From an uncultured Pseudomonadales bacterium (GTDB taxonomy: Bacteria > Pseudomonadota > Gammaproteobacteria > Pseudomonadales > Porticoccaceae), in assembly GCA_943787675.1 (NCBI GenBank), contig CALSNK010000027.1, positions 1 through 45,620 on the forward strand: 45,620 nt of DNA. Reading direction: 5' to 3'. The notes beneath the pieces are model-generated. The model saw nothing but the letters and a program-made list of their open reading frames with translations, ran no database searches and was not told the origin of the DNA. Both the position numbers and the translations under genes were made by a program. Every line of letters begins with the position of its first letter. The stretch's first letter is position 1. Below are positions 1-8,141 of the stretch, in pieces.

Positions 1-127
1 GACCAAAAGTAAAGGTTATGGGACCAATATGGTCCATGCCTGTACGCTGATAAACAAAGGCCAGACCCCAAATAAAGGCGGTTAGTAGCAGAATTAAATC
101 GGCGCGAAGATCGGTTTTAAAGCTCAT
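1..127 (-). CDS. EamA/DMT-family transporter, N-terminal fragment
   Basis: Partial gene cut by the left edge of the window; 42 codons are visible from an ATG at 127. The peptide begins MSFKTDLRADLILLLTAFIW and continues into GLAFVYQRTGMDHIGP. This is a short cytoplasmic start, a hydrophobic first membrane helix with the IWG motif, and the GMDHIGP segment typical of drug/metabolite-transporter (EamA) exporters. It starts only 10 nt after the recJ stop codon on the same strand, so it is probably the next gene of the recJ transcript. The substrate cannot be judged from the fragment. Confidence 0.7.
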   Translation of the reverse strand, partial: MSFKTDLRADLILLLTAFIWGLAFVYQRTGMDHIGPITFTFG

Positions 128-137
128 AGTATTTTTT

Positions 138-1877
138 CTATTTGTTATTTTTTAGCTGCACATGCTGAACCAGCAACTGCACATTTTCTTGGCCACGAAA
201 CTCATTGATATCCAATCGGTAAACACAGCGTACCGTGCCTGCAGCTAGATTTGGCCAGGCGGCAGTATCAATATTAAACCAGATGGCGTCTATAGCCAGT
301 TGGGGTTGGTCGACCGGTGCCAGTACCAACTTGAGATGCTTTTCCCCAACAATGCGCTGTTGCACAATCACAAAGTCACCCTCAAAGCAGGGTTCAGGAA
401 ATAGCTGCCCCCAGGGACCGCTCTCTCGCAATAGTTCGGCGGTTTGCATGCTCAGCTGCTGGCTTTCAAGGCTGCCGTCAGTGACTAGCTTAGCTTGGAG
501 GTCATCGGCACTTAATGATTTGGCAACCTGCTGTTCAAAGGCTTGTTGGAATTCCGCGAGCTTACCTTCGTCGAGGCTTAGGCCTGCGGCCATGGCATGG
601 CCTCCGAACTTGGTAATTAAACCGGGGTTCTGGGTTGCCACAGAATCTAGAGCATCGCGGATATGCAGTCCGGGAACGGATCGTGATGAACCCTTTAGCT
701 CACCGTTATCGCCACGGGCAAAAGCGATTACCGGACGATGATATTTTTCTTTTATTCGCGAGGCTAAGAGTCCAACCACGCCCTGATGCCAGTCTGGCTG
801 AAATAAACACAGCGCCGATGGCAGCTCGATTTCGGTGTCGAAGGCGAGTTTTTCAACAATAGTTAAGGCTTCTCGCTGCATGTCCTGTTCAATTAATTTG
901 CGGTCTTGGTTAAGCTCATCCAGAGCGCGAGCTGTATTCATCGCCATCTCTGGATCTTCAGTGAGCAGGCATTGAATGCCTAGAGAAATATCATCAAGTC
1001 TGCCGGCGGCATTAAGACGTGGGCCAATGGCAAAACCGAGATCAGTGGCTACTAAACGGGCAGGATTTTTACCGGCAATACGCAATAAAGCCTGTATACC
1101 AGGGCGGCAGCGTCCAGAGCGAATACGCAACAGGCCCTGATGTACCAGTGCGCGGTTAGCCTGATCTAGGGGCACAACATCGGCGACGGTGCCCAGTGCT
1201 ACCAGATCCAACCAGCTGGCCATATTGGGTTCGACGCGGTTTTGCTTAACAAACCAGTCTTGGGCTCGGAGTTCGGCGCGCAGTGCACTGAGTAAATAGA
1301 AAGCGACACCAACCCCCGCCAAATTTTTACTGGGAAATTCACAGCCAGGTTGATTGGGATTTACGATCGCCACAGCGGCAGGAAGAACGGTGCCTGGCAG
1401 ATGGTGGTCGGTGACAATAACCTCTATACCCAGACTATTCGCATGGGCAACGCCATCGACACTGGAGATACCATTGTCGACGGTAATAATAAGCTGAGGA
1501 TTTTTTTGTGCGGCCAGATCGACAATCTCTGGGGTTAGACCGTAGCCATAGTCAAAACGATTGGGCACCAAAAATTCTACATTGGCATAACCCATGGCCG
1601 TGAGAGCCAATACCATGAGCGCCGAACTTGTGGCGCCGTCGGCATCAAAGTCACCGACGATCATCACCTGATGCTTTTCTTCGAGGGCCACCACTAAACG
1701 AGCAACCGCCGCAGGAATACCCTGCATGGATGCGGGTTTAGGCAGACAGGAAAGTTGGCGATCTAGCTCGGCTTGGTTGTTGACGCCTCTAGCTTGGTAG
1801 ATTCGCTGCAATAGAGGGTCGATGTGCTCGGGAAAATTGCAGCCACTGAGATCGGAGGGTCGGGTTTCGATTTGCAT
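138..1877 (-). CDS. recJ: Single-stranded-DNA-specific exonuclease RecJ
   Basis: 579 aa, the full length expected for proteobacterial RecJ, a 5'-to-3' ssDNA exonuclease acting in RecFOR recombination, mismatch repair and base-excision repair. The DHH-phosphoesterase motifs are present: VGDFDADGATS near residue 75, then TVDNGISS and VTDHHLPG (the DHH signature) near residues 130-160. The DHHA1-type motif FGGHAMAAGLSL lies near residue 425, followed by the OB-type C-terminal domain. The ATG at 1877 directly precedes MQIETRPSD. In many gammaproteobacteria recJ follows thrC; here the biotin operon, an SDR and a repeat array lie between them. The array begins about 30 nt upstream of the start codon, so the recJ promoter must be close to or within it. 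Confidence 0.97.
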   Translation of the reverse strand: MQIETRPSDLSGCNFPEHIDPLLQRIYQARGVNNQAELDRQLSCLPKPASMQGIPAAVARLVVALEEKHQVMIVGDFDADGATSSALMVLALTAMGYANVEFLVPNRFDYGYGLTPEIVDLAAQKNPQLIITVDNGISSVDGVAHANSLGIEVIVTDHHLPGTVLPAAVAIVNPNQPGCEFPSKNLAGVGVAFYLLSALRAELRAQDWFVKQNRVEPNMASWLDLVALGTVADVVPLDQANRALVHQGLLRIRSGRCRPGIQALLRIAGKNPARLVATDLGFAIGPRLNAAGRLDDISLGIQCLLTEDPEMAMNTARALDELNQDRKLIEQDMQREALTIVEKLAFDTEIELPSALCLFQPDWHQGVVGLLASRIKEKYHRPVIAFARGDNGELKGSSRSVPGLHIRDALDSVATQNPGLITKFGGHAMAAGLSLDEGKLAEFQQAFEQQVAKSLSADDLQAKLVTDGSLESQQLSMQTAELLRESGPWGQLFPEPCFEGDFVIVQQRIVGEKHLKLVLAPVDQPQLAIDAIWFNIDTAAWPNLAAGTVRCVYRLDINEFRGQENVQLLVQHVQLKNNK

Positions 1878-1907
1878 TTGTTTTTCCGTTTAGTTCCCTA
1901 ACTCTGT

Positions 1908-2452
1908 GTCATATCGTTGGAGGCTGGTGTCCAGAGACTCTAGCGCTACCGTCATGCCAGCGAAGGCTGGTATCCAGAGACCCTAGTACTACCGTCATGC
2001 CAGCGAAGGCTGGTATCCAGAGACCCTAGTACTACCGTCATGCCAGCGAAGGCTGGTATCCAGAGACCCCTGCCTTCGCTGGGGTGACGGCCGCTGGGGT
2101 GTCCGTCATAAGTCAGGCTACAGTTCGAGTAGGCTGGTATCCAGAGCCTTTAGTACTAACGTCATGCCAGCAAAGGCTGGTATCCAGAGACTCTAGTACT
2201 ACCGTCATGCCAGCGGAGGCTGGTATCCAAAGACCCTAGTACTACCGTCATACCAGCGCAGGGTGGTATCCAGAGACCCCAGCCTTCGCTGGGGTGACGG
2301 CCGCTGGGATGTCCGTCATAAGTCAGGCTACAGTTCGAGTAGGCTGATATCCAGAGCCTTTAGTACTAACGTCATGCCAGCAAAGGCTGGTATCCAGAGA
2401 CCCCAGCCTTCGCTGGGGTGGCGGCGGCTGGGATGACCGCCGCTGGAATGAC
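1908..2452. repeat. Nested tandem repeat array (43-bp unit within a 210-bp higher-order unit)
   Basis: A 43-bp unit starting GTCATGCCAGCGAAGGCTGG and ending CTAGTACTACC occurs at 1908-1950 (degenerate), 1951-1993, 1994-2036, 2161-2203 and 2204-2246. A longer 124-bp unit that starts with the same sequence occupies 2037-2160 and 2247-2370, and a shortened copy runs from 2371 to about 2452. The order is 43-43-124 repeated twice, so a 210-bp block (1951-2160) is followed directly by a second (2161-2370). Each unit carries the small palindrome CCAGC-GAAG-GCTGG. The long units also hold the core in reverse orientation (CCCCAGCCTTCGCTGGGG), giving a strong hairpin. The family resembles dispersed GTCATTCCAGCGAAGGCTGG-type repeats common in proteobacteria. 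It fills the gap between DUF3094 and recJ and contains no credible gene. Confidence 0.95.
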
Positions 2453-2457
2453 TTTCG

Positions 2458-2643
2458 CTACAGGTAGCCGGCCTGTTTACCAATGTAATAGCTAACCCAG
2501 CCCAGTGCTGCAATTATCACCCAGATGCCTGCCAGTAAAATCAAACCACGAAAAGGTTTGCGCTCAATGCGGTTGTAGCCGGAATTAAGCACCTGATCGA
2601 CGCGGGCCTGATCTTCTGCAGATAAATTATTTTCTTCGCTCAT
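2458..2643 (-). CDS. DUF3094 family small membrane protein
   Basis: 61 aa. It has a polar N-terminal half (SAEDQARVDQVLNSGYN) followed by IERKPFRG and one hydrophobic helix of about 22 residues (LILLAGIWVIIAALGWVSYYIG), so it is probably a single-pass inner-membrane protein with a cytoplasmic N-terminus. The pattern fits DUF3094, a short uncharacterised gammaproteobacterial family. Its ATG overlaps the bioD stop codon in an ATGA arrangement, so it is translationally coupled and is the last gene of the biotin operon. A role in biotin metabolism is not shown by the sequence; it may simply be a passenger. The repeat array starts within a few bases of its stop codon. Confidence 0.8.
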   Translation of the reverse strand: MSEENNLSAEDQARVDQVLNSGYNRIERKPFRGLILLAGIWVIIAALGWVSYYIGKQAGYL

Positions 2644-3335
2644 TTCTTATTCTCAAACTCTTCCGGAAGTGAAAGGTAACTGCCAACCTGCTCCGGCGTC
2701 AGGTTTTGCAGTCTGGGTACCGTACCCAGACAGGGCTCTTTAAAAAGCCGCTTTAGTGTAGCAATATTTTCTTCTAACCGCGGCATATCTGGCTCAATTA
2801 TATTCGCCACCCAGCCTGCAATCCCTAAGCCATCGCGGCGAACTGCCTCGGCGGTAAGCAGCGCATGGTTTAAACAACCCAGTCGCATGCCTACCACTAT
2901 TACTACGGGACAACTTAGCTCTCGGGCCACATCGGCGAGGGTTTCGCGATCATTAAGAGGCACTCGCCAGCCGCCAGCGCCTTCAATAAGCGCCAACTCC
3001 ACAGGCAAGATAGCCACGCCACGACAAAAACCCACTAAACGGGAGGCAGACAATGTTTTACCGGATTCCTGTGCCGCAATATGGGGGGCCACTGCGGCTT
3101 CTAGAGCCACGGGATTAACCTGCTGATAGGGTAACTTATGGCTGGCAATAGCCTGTAATTGCAGGGCATCATCATTTTCAAGGCCAGTGCCGGTATCTTC
3201 GCAGCCTGCGGCCACGGGTTTAATAGCGGCGGTTCTGAGGCCCACACTATTAGCCAGCCACAGAAAGCCCGTCGCTATGGCCGTTTTGCCGACATCGGTG
3301 TCGGTGCCGGTTATAAATAGCCATTTATTGGCCAT
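2640..3335 (-). CDS. bioD: Dethiobiotin synthetase BioD
   Basis: 231 aa, near the usual 220-230. It catalyses ATP- and CO2-dependent ring closure of 7,8-diaminopelargonate to dethiobiotin in the cytoplasm. The N-terminal P-loop FITGTDTDVGKT (residues about 7-18) is the BioD signature, followed by KPVAAGCE near residue 40 and LIEGAGGWRVPL near residue 117, which holds the EGAGG motif. The ATG at 3335 is 11 nt after the bioHC stop and is preceded by AGGA. Its stop overlaps the DUF3094 start. It is the fourth gene of the bioB-led operon. Confidence 0.96.
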   Translation of the reverse strand: MANKWLFITGTDTDVGKTAIATGFLWLANSVGLRTAAIKPVAAGCEDTGTGLENDDALQLQAIASHKLPYQQVNPVALEAAVAPHIAAQESGKTLSASRLVGFCRGVAILPVELALIEGAGGWRVPLNDRETLADVARELSCPVVIVVGMRLGCLNHALLTAEAVRRDGLGIAGWVANIIEPDMPRLEENIATLKRLFKEPCLGTVPRLQNLTPEQVGSYLSLPEEFENKK

Positions 3336-3346
3336 AGGTTTTTATC

Positions 3347-4900
3347 CTAAAGATTTGGTAAAGACGACTTAGTAATGACACCGCTGATAATTTCCCAGGT
3401 CGCGGGAATAGTGCCGTCGGGCAGACGATAATTTTCATAGGCATTATAGAGTGCTTTTAGTTGCTGCTTACCGGTTAAATGATTGGCTTTGCCGGCATTG
3501 TTGTTATGGGCGCCGACATTTTTAAGTTCGAGTAAGAGCTCTCTCACAGATTGATGCTGCTCCGTCACCAGATTGGATTCCAGCGTCACCTTGTTAAAAC
3601 CGGCTTCGGTTAATGCGGCCTTCCATTCTTGCAAACTGGCAAAGCGATTCACATGGATACCCTCGTCAACCTGAGCCCAGGCGTGGCGCAGTTCGAGTAA
3701 GGTCTGAGGACCGGGTACAACCAGATAAACCTGTCCTTCTGCCGCCAGCACGCGATGCAACTCCGCGGATAATCGGGCTAAATTATCACACCATTGCACG
3801 GCAAAATTGGAAAAGATTAGCTGCTGAGAGCCAGTAGCTAAATCCATCTGCTCGGCATCTGAACAGAGCCAGGTGCAGTCTGGATACTGAGTCTCGGCAT
3901 AGGCCAGCATACCGGGGGAAATATCTACGCCGGTAACCTGGGACTGGGGAAAGCGATCCTGCAACTGCACGCTGTGATAGCCAGTGCCACAGCCTAGATC
4001 AAGAATATTGGCCGGGGTCTGATGATTGGGAATACTGTTTAGAAGCTCCTCGCCAATTCTGTGTTGGAGCTGGGCCACGACATCGTATTTCTGGGCTGCA
4101 CGGCCAAAAGATTCCGCGACTTTTTGTTTATCTAGACGGTACGATTGGCTCTCGAAAAAATCATCCACTACTTCGATTAGCTGATCGGCTGCGGTTAAAT
4201 GAGGCAGATGCCCTGCCCCAGAAATAATCTGGGTATTCTCAATGTTTGCTGCCGCAGCAACTGGCACCAGCGCATCGAATTCAGCAAAAACATTTAAGGA
4301 TGGGCACTGTATCTGAGTCATGTGGGGTTGGTTATCCAGGCTACCCAGTAGCTGTAATAGACCCGCACCAGCCAAAGGATCAATCTTTGACTCTATGCTT
4401 CGCAGCTGCCGAATTAGTGGCCGCTGGTGCGTATCACCCTGCGCAAGCAGACCTGTAAATCGCTTTAGGCAGGTTTGGCTATTCTCCGTCCAGCTACTTA
4501 GGAAACCATCAAAATCATCCCTCTCCATGGCATGAGGATACTGCTCATTGGCGACAAATTTTAGATTGCTACTGATAGTAATTAGTCCAGCCACGCGCTC
4601 GGGATACTGAGCCGCAAACGCCCGACAGAGCATACCGCCCAGAGATAGGCCGATGAGATAGCAGTGACTGGGTAGCTGCTTGGCCAACCAGTTAACGAGG
4701 CTAGCCTCAGTGTATTCATCAAGTGTTGGGGTATCGCCAAAACCGGGTAAATCAAGAGTTTGAATTTGGCAGCCTTGGCCTCTGGTGGCAGAGAGCCGTT
4801 CAGGAAGAGACTGCCATATCTGACTGTCTGTGCCCCAGCCATGAATCATGACAATGGGTTGTTGAGGTTTTTTAGGCACCCACAGACTCCAGCGCTTCAA
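3347..4900 (-). CDS. bioHC: Biotin biosynthesis bifunctional protein BioHC (pimeloyl-ACP methylesterase + malonyl-ACP O-methyltransferase)
   Basis: One reading frame carries both early pimelate enzymes. Residues about 1-250 are the alpha/beta hydrolase BioH: HGWG at 20-23, nucleophile elbow GLSLGG with Ser86, Asp209 (FAEFDALVP) and His231 (GAGHLPH). Residues about 258-517 are the SAM-dependent methyltransferase BioC: entry motif DKQKVAESFGRAAQKYD, then SAM-binding LDLGCGTGYH at 300-309. BioC methylates malonyl-ACP to start pimelate synthesis and BioH removes the methyl ester at the end. The frame is open to a GTG at 4993, which would overlap bioF by 122 bp. The TTG at 4900 is preferred because it puts HGWG at residue 20, as in E. 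coli BioH, and gives 517 aa, about the sum of BioH plus BioC. A GTG at 4879 has a good GGAG site but would remove the first strand. Confidence 0.93.
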   Translation of the reverse strand: MKRWSLWVPKKPQQPIVMIHGWGTDSQIWQSLPERLSATRGQGCQIQTLDLPGFGDTPTLDEYTEASLVNWLAKQLPSHCYLIGLSLGGMLCRAFAAQYPERVAGLITISSNLKFVANEQYPHAMERDDFDGFLSSWTENSQTCLKRFTGLLAQGDTHQRPLIRQLRSIESKIDPLAGAGLLQLLGSLDNQPHMTQIQCPSLNVFAEFDALVPVAAAANIENTQIISGAGHLPHLTAADQLIEVVDDFFESQSYRLDKQKVAESFGRAAQKYDVVAQLQHRIGEELLNSIPNHQTPANILDLGCGTGYHSVQLQDRFPQSQVTGVDISPGMLAYAETQYPDCTWLCSDAEQMDLATGSQQLIFSNFAVQWCDNLARLSAELHRVLAAEGQVYLVVPGPQTLLELRHAWAQVDEGIHVNRFASLQEWKAALTEAGFNKVTLESNLVTEQHQSVRELLLELKNVGAHNNNAGKANHLTGKQQLKALYNAYENYRLPDGTIPATWEIISGVITKSSLPNL

Positions 4901-6026
4901 GCAGCTGGTCGATTTGCTGTTCGGTATGGGTGGCCGATAAACAGATGCGTAACCTGCCACTGCCTTTTGGCACCGTTGGTGGCCGAATGGCACCGACCAT
5001 AAAGCCTTTGGCGCGAAGCTGCTGGTTAATCTCCATTACGCGCTGATCGTTATTAATCTGGACTGGCTGAATGGGAGTCTGGGAGTCCATCAGGTCTAAA
5101 CCAATTTGCTCGGCCCCTAAACGGAACCGACTGACTAAACTCACCAGCTTCTCTCGACGCCAGGACTCTGCCTGCAAGATTTTTAAACTCGCAGAGCTGG
5201 CCACTGCAACGGCAGGAGGCAGCGCCGTGGTGTAAATATAGCTGCGGGAAAACTGAATTAAGGTTTCTATTAGGGCTTCACTGCCCGCCACAAAGGCACC
5301 AAAGGTACCAAAGGCTTTGCCTAGGGTTCCCACCAGTATGGGCACCTGATCAATGCTTAGGTCTAAGGCCTCAATCAGACCGCCACCGTTTTTACCCAGC
5401 ACGCCAAAGCCATGGGCATCATCGACCATAAGCCAGCCTTGATGCTGATTGGTCACAGTAGCCATGGCTTCAAGGGGCGGCAGATCGCCGTCCATACTAA
5501 ACACACCATCAGTCACTACTAACTTACGTTCGGCATTGCTGGCTCTTAGCCTGGCAGCCAAGTCATCGGTATTAGCGTGTTTATAGCGCTGGAGATCAGC
5601 TCGACTTAACAGGCCGCCATCCAGCAATGAGGCGTGATTAAGACGGTCTTGCAGTACGAGATCACGACGCCCCAACAGCGCGGAGATAACCCCCATATTG
5701 GCCATGTAACCGGTGGAAAATAATAGGGCGCGAGGTCGACCGGTAAACTCAGCCAGCTCCTGCTCAAGCTGCTCATGGGCCTGAGAATGTCCGCTGATAA
5801 GATGGGAGGCACCACTGCCAGTGCCGTACTCATCGGCACCCTGCTGTAATGCCTTGGCAATATCTGGATGGCCCGCAAGACCTAAATAATCGTTGCTACA
5901 AAAATTATGCTGGGACTTACCGTCGACCATAACCGTCGCGGCACATCTTGAATTCAGATTACTGCGCTGGCGATACAGATGCTGCTGGCGACGCTCATCG
6001 AGAGCCCCCTGCAAGGTTAAATCCAT
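4872..6026 (-). CDS. bioF: 8-amino-7-oxononanoate synthase BioF
   Basis: 384 aa from the ATG at 6026; a TTG at 6035 would add three residues. It is a PLP enzyme of the alpha-oxoamine synthase family that condenses pimeloyl-ACP with L-alanine. Visible motifs are FCSNDYLGL near residue 43, GTGSGASHLISG near residue 70, VDDAHGFGVLG near residue 202 (Asp and His contact PLP), and LVGTLGKAFGTFGAF with the PLP lysine at about residue 237. It lies 17 nt after the bioB stop and its own stop lies inside the start region of bioHC, as expected for a coupled operon. Confidence 0.96.
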   Translation of the reverse strand: MDLTLQGALDERRQQHLYRQRSNLNSRCAATVMVDGKSQHNFCSNDYLGLAGHPDIAKALQQGADEYGTGSGASHLISGHSQAHEQLEQELAEFTGRPRALLFSTGYMANMGVISALLGRRDLVLQDRLNHASLLDGGLLSRADLQRYKHANTDDLAARLRASNAERKLVVTDGVFSMDGDLPPLEAMATVTNQHQGWLMVDDAHGFGVLGKNGGGLIEALDLSIDQVPILVGTLGKAFGTFGAFVAGSEALIETLIQFSRSYIYTTALPPAVAVASSASLKILQAESWRREKLVSLVSRFRLGAEQIGLDLMDSQTPIQPVQINNDQRVMEINQQLRAKGFMVGAIRPPTVPKGSGRLRICLSATHTEQQIDQLLEALESVGA

Positions 6027-6043
6027 AGTACTCAAAGCTGGAA

Positions 6044-7099
6044 CTAGCCGGCTCGATAAAACATTGCGTCGGTTTTGGCCTCGGCAATGGTTTGATGGAG
6101 TTCAGCGGCCTGTTCTTCGTTGCCCTTATCCACCTGATACTCTTCAGGGGCAATACCTAGACGCTCGAATAGCTGCATGTCGCTGTTAGCTTTGGGGTTG
6201 GGTGTGGTGAGTAATTTATCGCAGTAGAAAATGGAATTAGCACCGGCCATAAAGGCCATGGCCTGCATCTGCTCATTCATATCTTCGCGACCGGCCGATA
6301 GACGCACATAGGATTTGGGCATCATTAATCGCGCCACGGCGATGGTGCGCACAAATTCAAAGGGGTCGAGGTCGGCTTGATCGGCCATGGGTGTTCCGGC
6401 GACCTTAACCAGCATATTAATGGGCACGGATTCTGGATGGACGGGCAGATTGGCTAGCTCCATTAATAAGCCGGCGCGGTCTCGTTGCTCTTCGCCCATA
6501 CCCACAATGCCCCCGGCACAGACTTTCATGCCAGAATTACGCACATTGGCTAGGGTATTTAAACGGTCCTGATAGGTTCTGGTGGTGATCACTTCGCCGT
6601 AGAATTCTTTCGAGGTATCCAGATTATGGTTGTAGTAATCGAGACCCGCGCGGGCCAAATTATCTGCCTGGCCTTCACTGAGCATGCCTAATGTCATGCA
6701 GGTTTCCATGCCCAGGGCCTTCACCTCACGGATCATCTCGGCTACAGCGGGGATATCTCGATCATGGGGAGAACGCCAGGCTGCACCCATACAGAATCGG
6801 CTGGAACCACTGGCTTTGGCGATTTTAGCCGCTTCAATAACCTGCTCAATCTGCAGCAGTTTCTCTTTTTCTAGGCCGGTGTCGTAGCGGGCGCTTTGGG
6901 GGCAATATTTGCAGTCTTCTGGACAGGCGCCGGTTTTAATCGAGAGCAGCGTACTGAGCTGCACCTGATTGGGATTGAAATGCCGACGATGCATAACCTG
7001 AGCATCAAACATCAGGTCATTAAAGGGTTGATTGAAAAGGGCTAGAACTTCTTCACGCTGCCAATTATTGCGGACTGTCGATATTTCAGGGGCTACCAT
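6044..7099 (-). CDS. bioB: Biotin synthase BioB
   Basis: 351 aa from the ATG at 7099. It is a radical-SAM enzyme that inserts sulfur into dethiobiotin. [13 protein letters not shown] holds the CxxxCxxC motif for the [4Fe-4S] cluster, and conserved segments for the second cluster follow ([32 protein letters not shown]). The frame stays open to an ATG at 7168, but that codon lies inside the BirA-type operator and upstream of the likely transcription start. The ATG at 7099 has a GGAG seven bases before it and gives a length close to E. coli BioB (346 aa). It is the first gene of the biotin operon. Confidence 0.96.
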   Translation of the reverse strand: MVAPEISTVRNNWQREEVLALFNQPFNDLMFDAQVMHRRHFNPNQVQLSTLLSIKTGACPEDCKYCPQSARYDTGLEKEKLLQIEQVIEAAKIAKASGSSRFCMGAAWRSPHDRDIPAVAEMIREVKALGMETCMTLGMLSEGQADNLARAGLDYYNHNLDTSKEFYGEVITTRTYQDRLNTLANVRNSGMKVCAGGIVGMGEEQRDRAGLLMELANLPVHPESVPINMLVKVAGTPMADQADLDPFEFVRTIAVARLMMPKSYVRLSAGREDMNEQMQAMAFMAGANSIFYCDKLLTTPNPKANSDMQLFERLGIAPEEYQVDKGNEEQAAELHQTIAEAKTDAMFYRAG

Positions 7100-7136
7100 T
7101 GCCATACTCCGGACATGATTATAATCAGATACGGGT

Positions 7137-7164
7137 ATGATAGGCTGGGGAATGTCACTGTCAA
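7137..7164 (-). promoter_or_regulatory. Sigma70 promoter of the biotin operon
   Basis: Reading leftward, TTGACA (7164-7159) is followed after 16 bp by TATCAT (7142-7137). That is a perfect -35 and a five-of-six -10 at near-optimal spacing. The predicted start of transcription, about 7130, lies 30 nt before the bioB ATG at 7099. The -35 hexamer is inside the left arm of the BirA-type operator, so bound BirA would exclude RNA polymerase. Confidence 0.75.
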
Positions 7165-7190
7165 CCATAAATAAATATTTTGGTTAACAG
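7158..7190. promoter_or_regulatory. BirA-type biotin operator
   Basis: Inverted repeat CTGTCAACC (7158-7166), 15-bp AT-rich spacer, GGTTAACAG (7182-7190); the arms are complementary at eight of nine positions. This matches the known BirA-box pattern of Gram-negative bacteria, TTGTAAACC-N14-16-GGTTTACAA. Its overlap with the -35 box suggests repression of the operon by biotinyl-5'-AMP-loaded BirA. birA itself is not in the window. Confidence 0.85.
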
Positions 7191-7245
7191 CGACTTAAAA
7201 ATGAAAGCCTGAAGAAAGGAAATGGAAAGTAAAAACCGGAGCAAA

Positions 7246-8088
7246 CTACTTTCGCTGGGTAAGTCTCATCACTCTGCCAAGGTCTTTTTTCGAGCTTTTA
7301 AACCACTGCTTCCAAGACAGGCGGTATACCCAATACATGCCGCGCCACCAGCCGGGAATAATAATTATCGGCACATTTTTTGCAACCTGGTCCAACGTCA
7401 CCGCCGCAAAATCTGCTGCTGGCATGGGTTTCAACTTAGCCCAGTAACGAGCGGCTTTTTCCTGGGTGACGCCTTCAGGTAGACGTCCATAAACACCACC
7501 GGTTAGCAGTGGCGTATCAATAGCACCGGGACAGATGGCGCTAACTCTCACGCCCTTCATCTCAGCTTCAACACGCAGTGCCTGAGACAGACCAGAAACC
7601 GCAAACTTGGTAGTGGTGTAGGCAATCTGGCTCGAGGCCGGAACTAATCCAGCCATAGAAGCCGTATTCACAATATGACCAAAACCCTGGGCAACCATCA
7701 GTCGATAGCAGGCCTGAACACCATTGGTAACACCCCGCAGATTAACGTCGATCATGGTATTCCAATCACCGACTTCGTAGTCGTCAACAAAACCACCAAT
7801 ACTGATACCGGCATTGTTAAACATATAATCAAGCCGGCCAGTCTCAGCCACAGTTTCGTCGACGATGGTCTGGAAAGTCTGGTAGTCGCTGACATCTAAT
7901 TCCCGCGCCCAGGCCTTGCCATTGTTGGCAACAATCTCAGCGGCGGTCTCTTCGGCCAGTGTAATTTGTCGGTCAGTTAGTACGACTGTGCATCCGCGAT
8001 TGGCAAGTTCGATAGCAAGGGCTTTACCAATGCCTGTAGCTGCACCGGTGATAATCGCCGTGGCGTCTTGATAGATTCTTATTGTCAT
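7246..8088 (-). CDS. Short-chain dehydrogenase/reductase (SDR)
   Basis: 280 aa from the ATG at 8088; a TTG at 8106 is a possible longer start. It has the classical SDR features: nucleotide-binding TGAATGIG near residue 14, NNAG near residue 89, catalytic Ser (NTASMAG) near residue 137, and YTTTK near residue 150 in the YxxxK position. The C-terminus is longer than in FabG-type SDRs and contains a hydrophobic IIIIPGWWRGMYWVY stretch near residues 245-260, suggesting membrane association. Substrate is unknown. It is read in the same direction as the biotin genes but ends before the bioB promoter, so it is a separate unit. Confidence 0.85.
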   Translation of the reverse strand: MTIRIYQDATAIITGAATGIGKALAIELANRGCTVVLTDRQITLAEETAAEIVANNGKAWARELDVSDYQTFQTIVDETVAETGRLDYMFNNAGISIGGFVDDYEVGDWNTMIDVNLRGVTNGVQACYRLMVAQGFGHIVNTASMAGLVPASSQIAYTTTKFAVSGLSQALRVEAEMKGVRVSAICPGAIDTPLLTGGVYGRLPEGVTQEKAARYWAKLKPMPAADFAAVTLDQVAKNVPIIIIPGWWRGMYWVYRLSWKQWFKSSKKDLGRVMRLTQRK

Positions 8089-8141
8089 TATTATTTGTGA
8101 TCTCAAGATTTTTTGAAGTGGGTCACTTCCAAGCTAACCGA

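Noticed and set aside
1908..2452. CRISPR array
   Set aside because: The units are contiguous 43- and 124-bp repeats without unique spacers, and no cas gene is nearby.
2328..2513. 61-codon open frame on the minus strand across the repeat array end
   Set aside because: It lies in repeat DNA and in another frame of the DUF3094 gene, with repetitive peptide and no ribosome-binding site.
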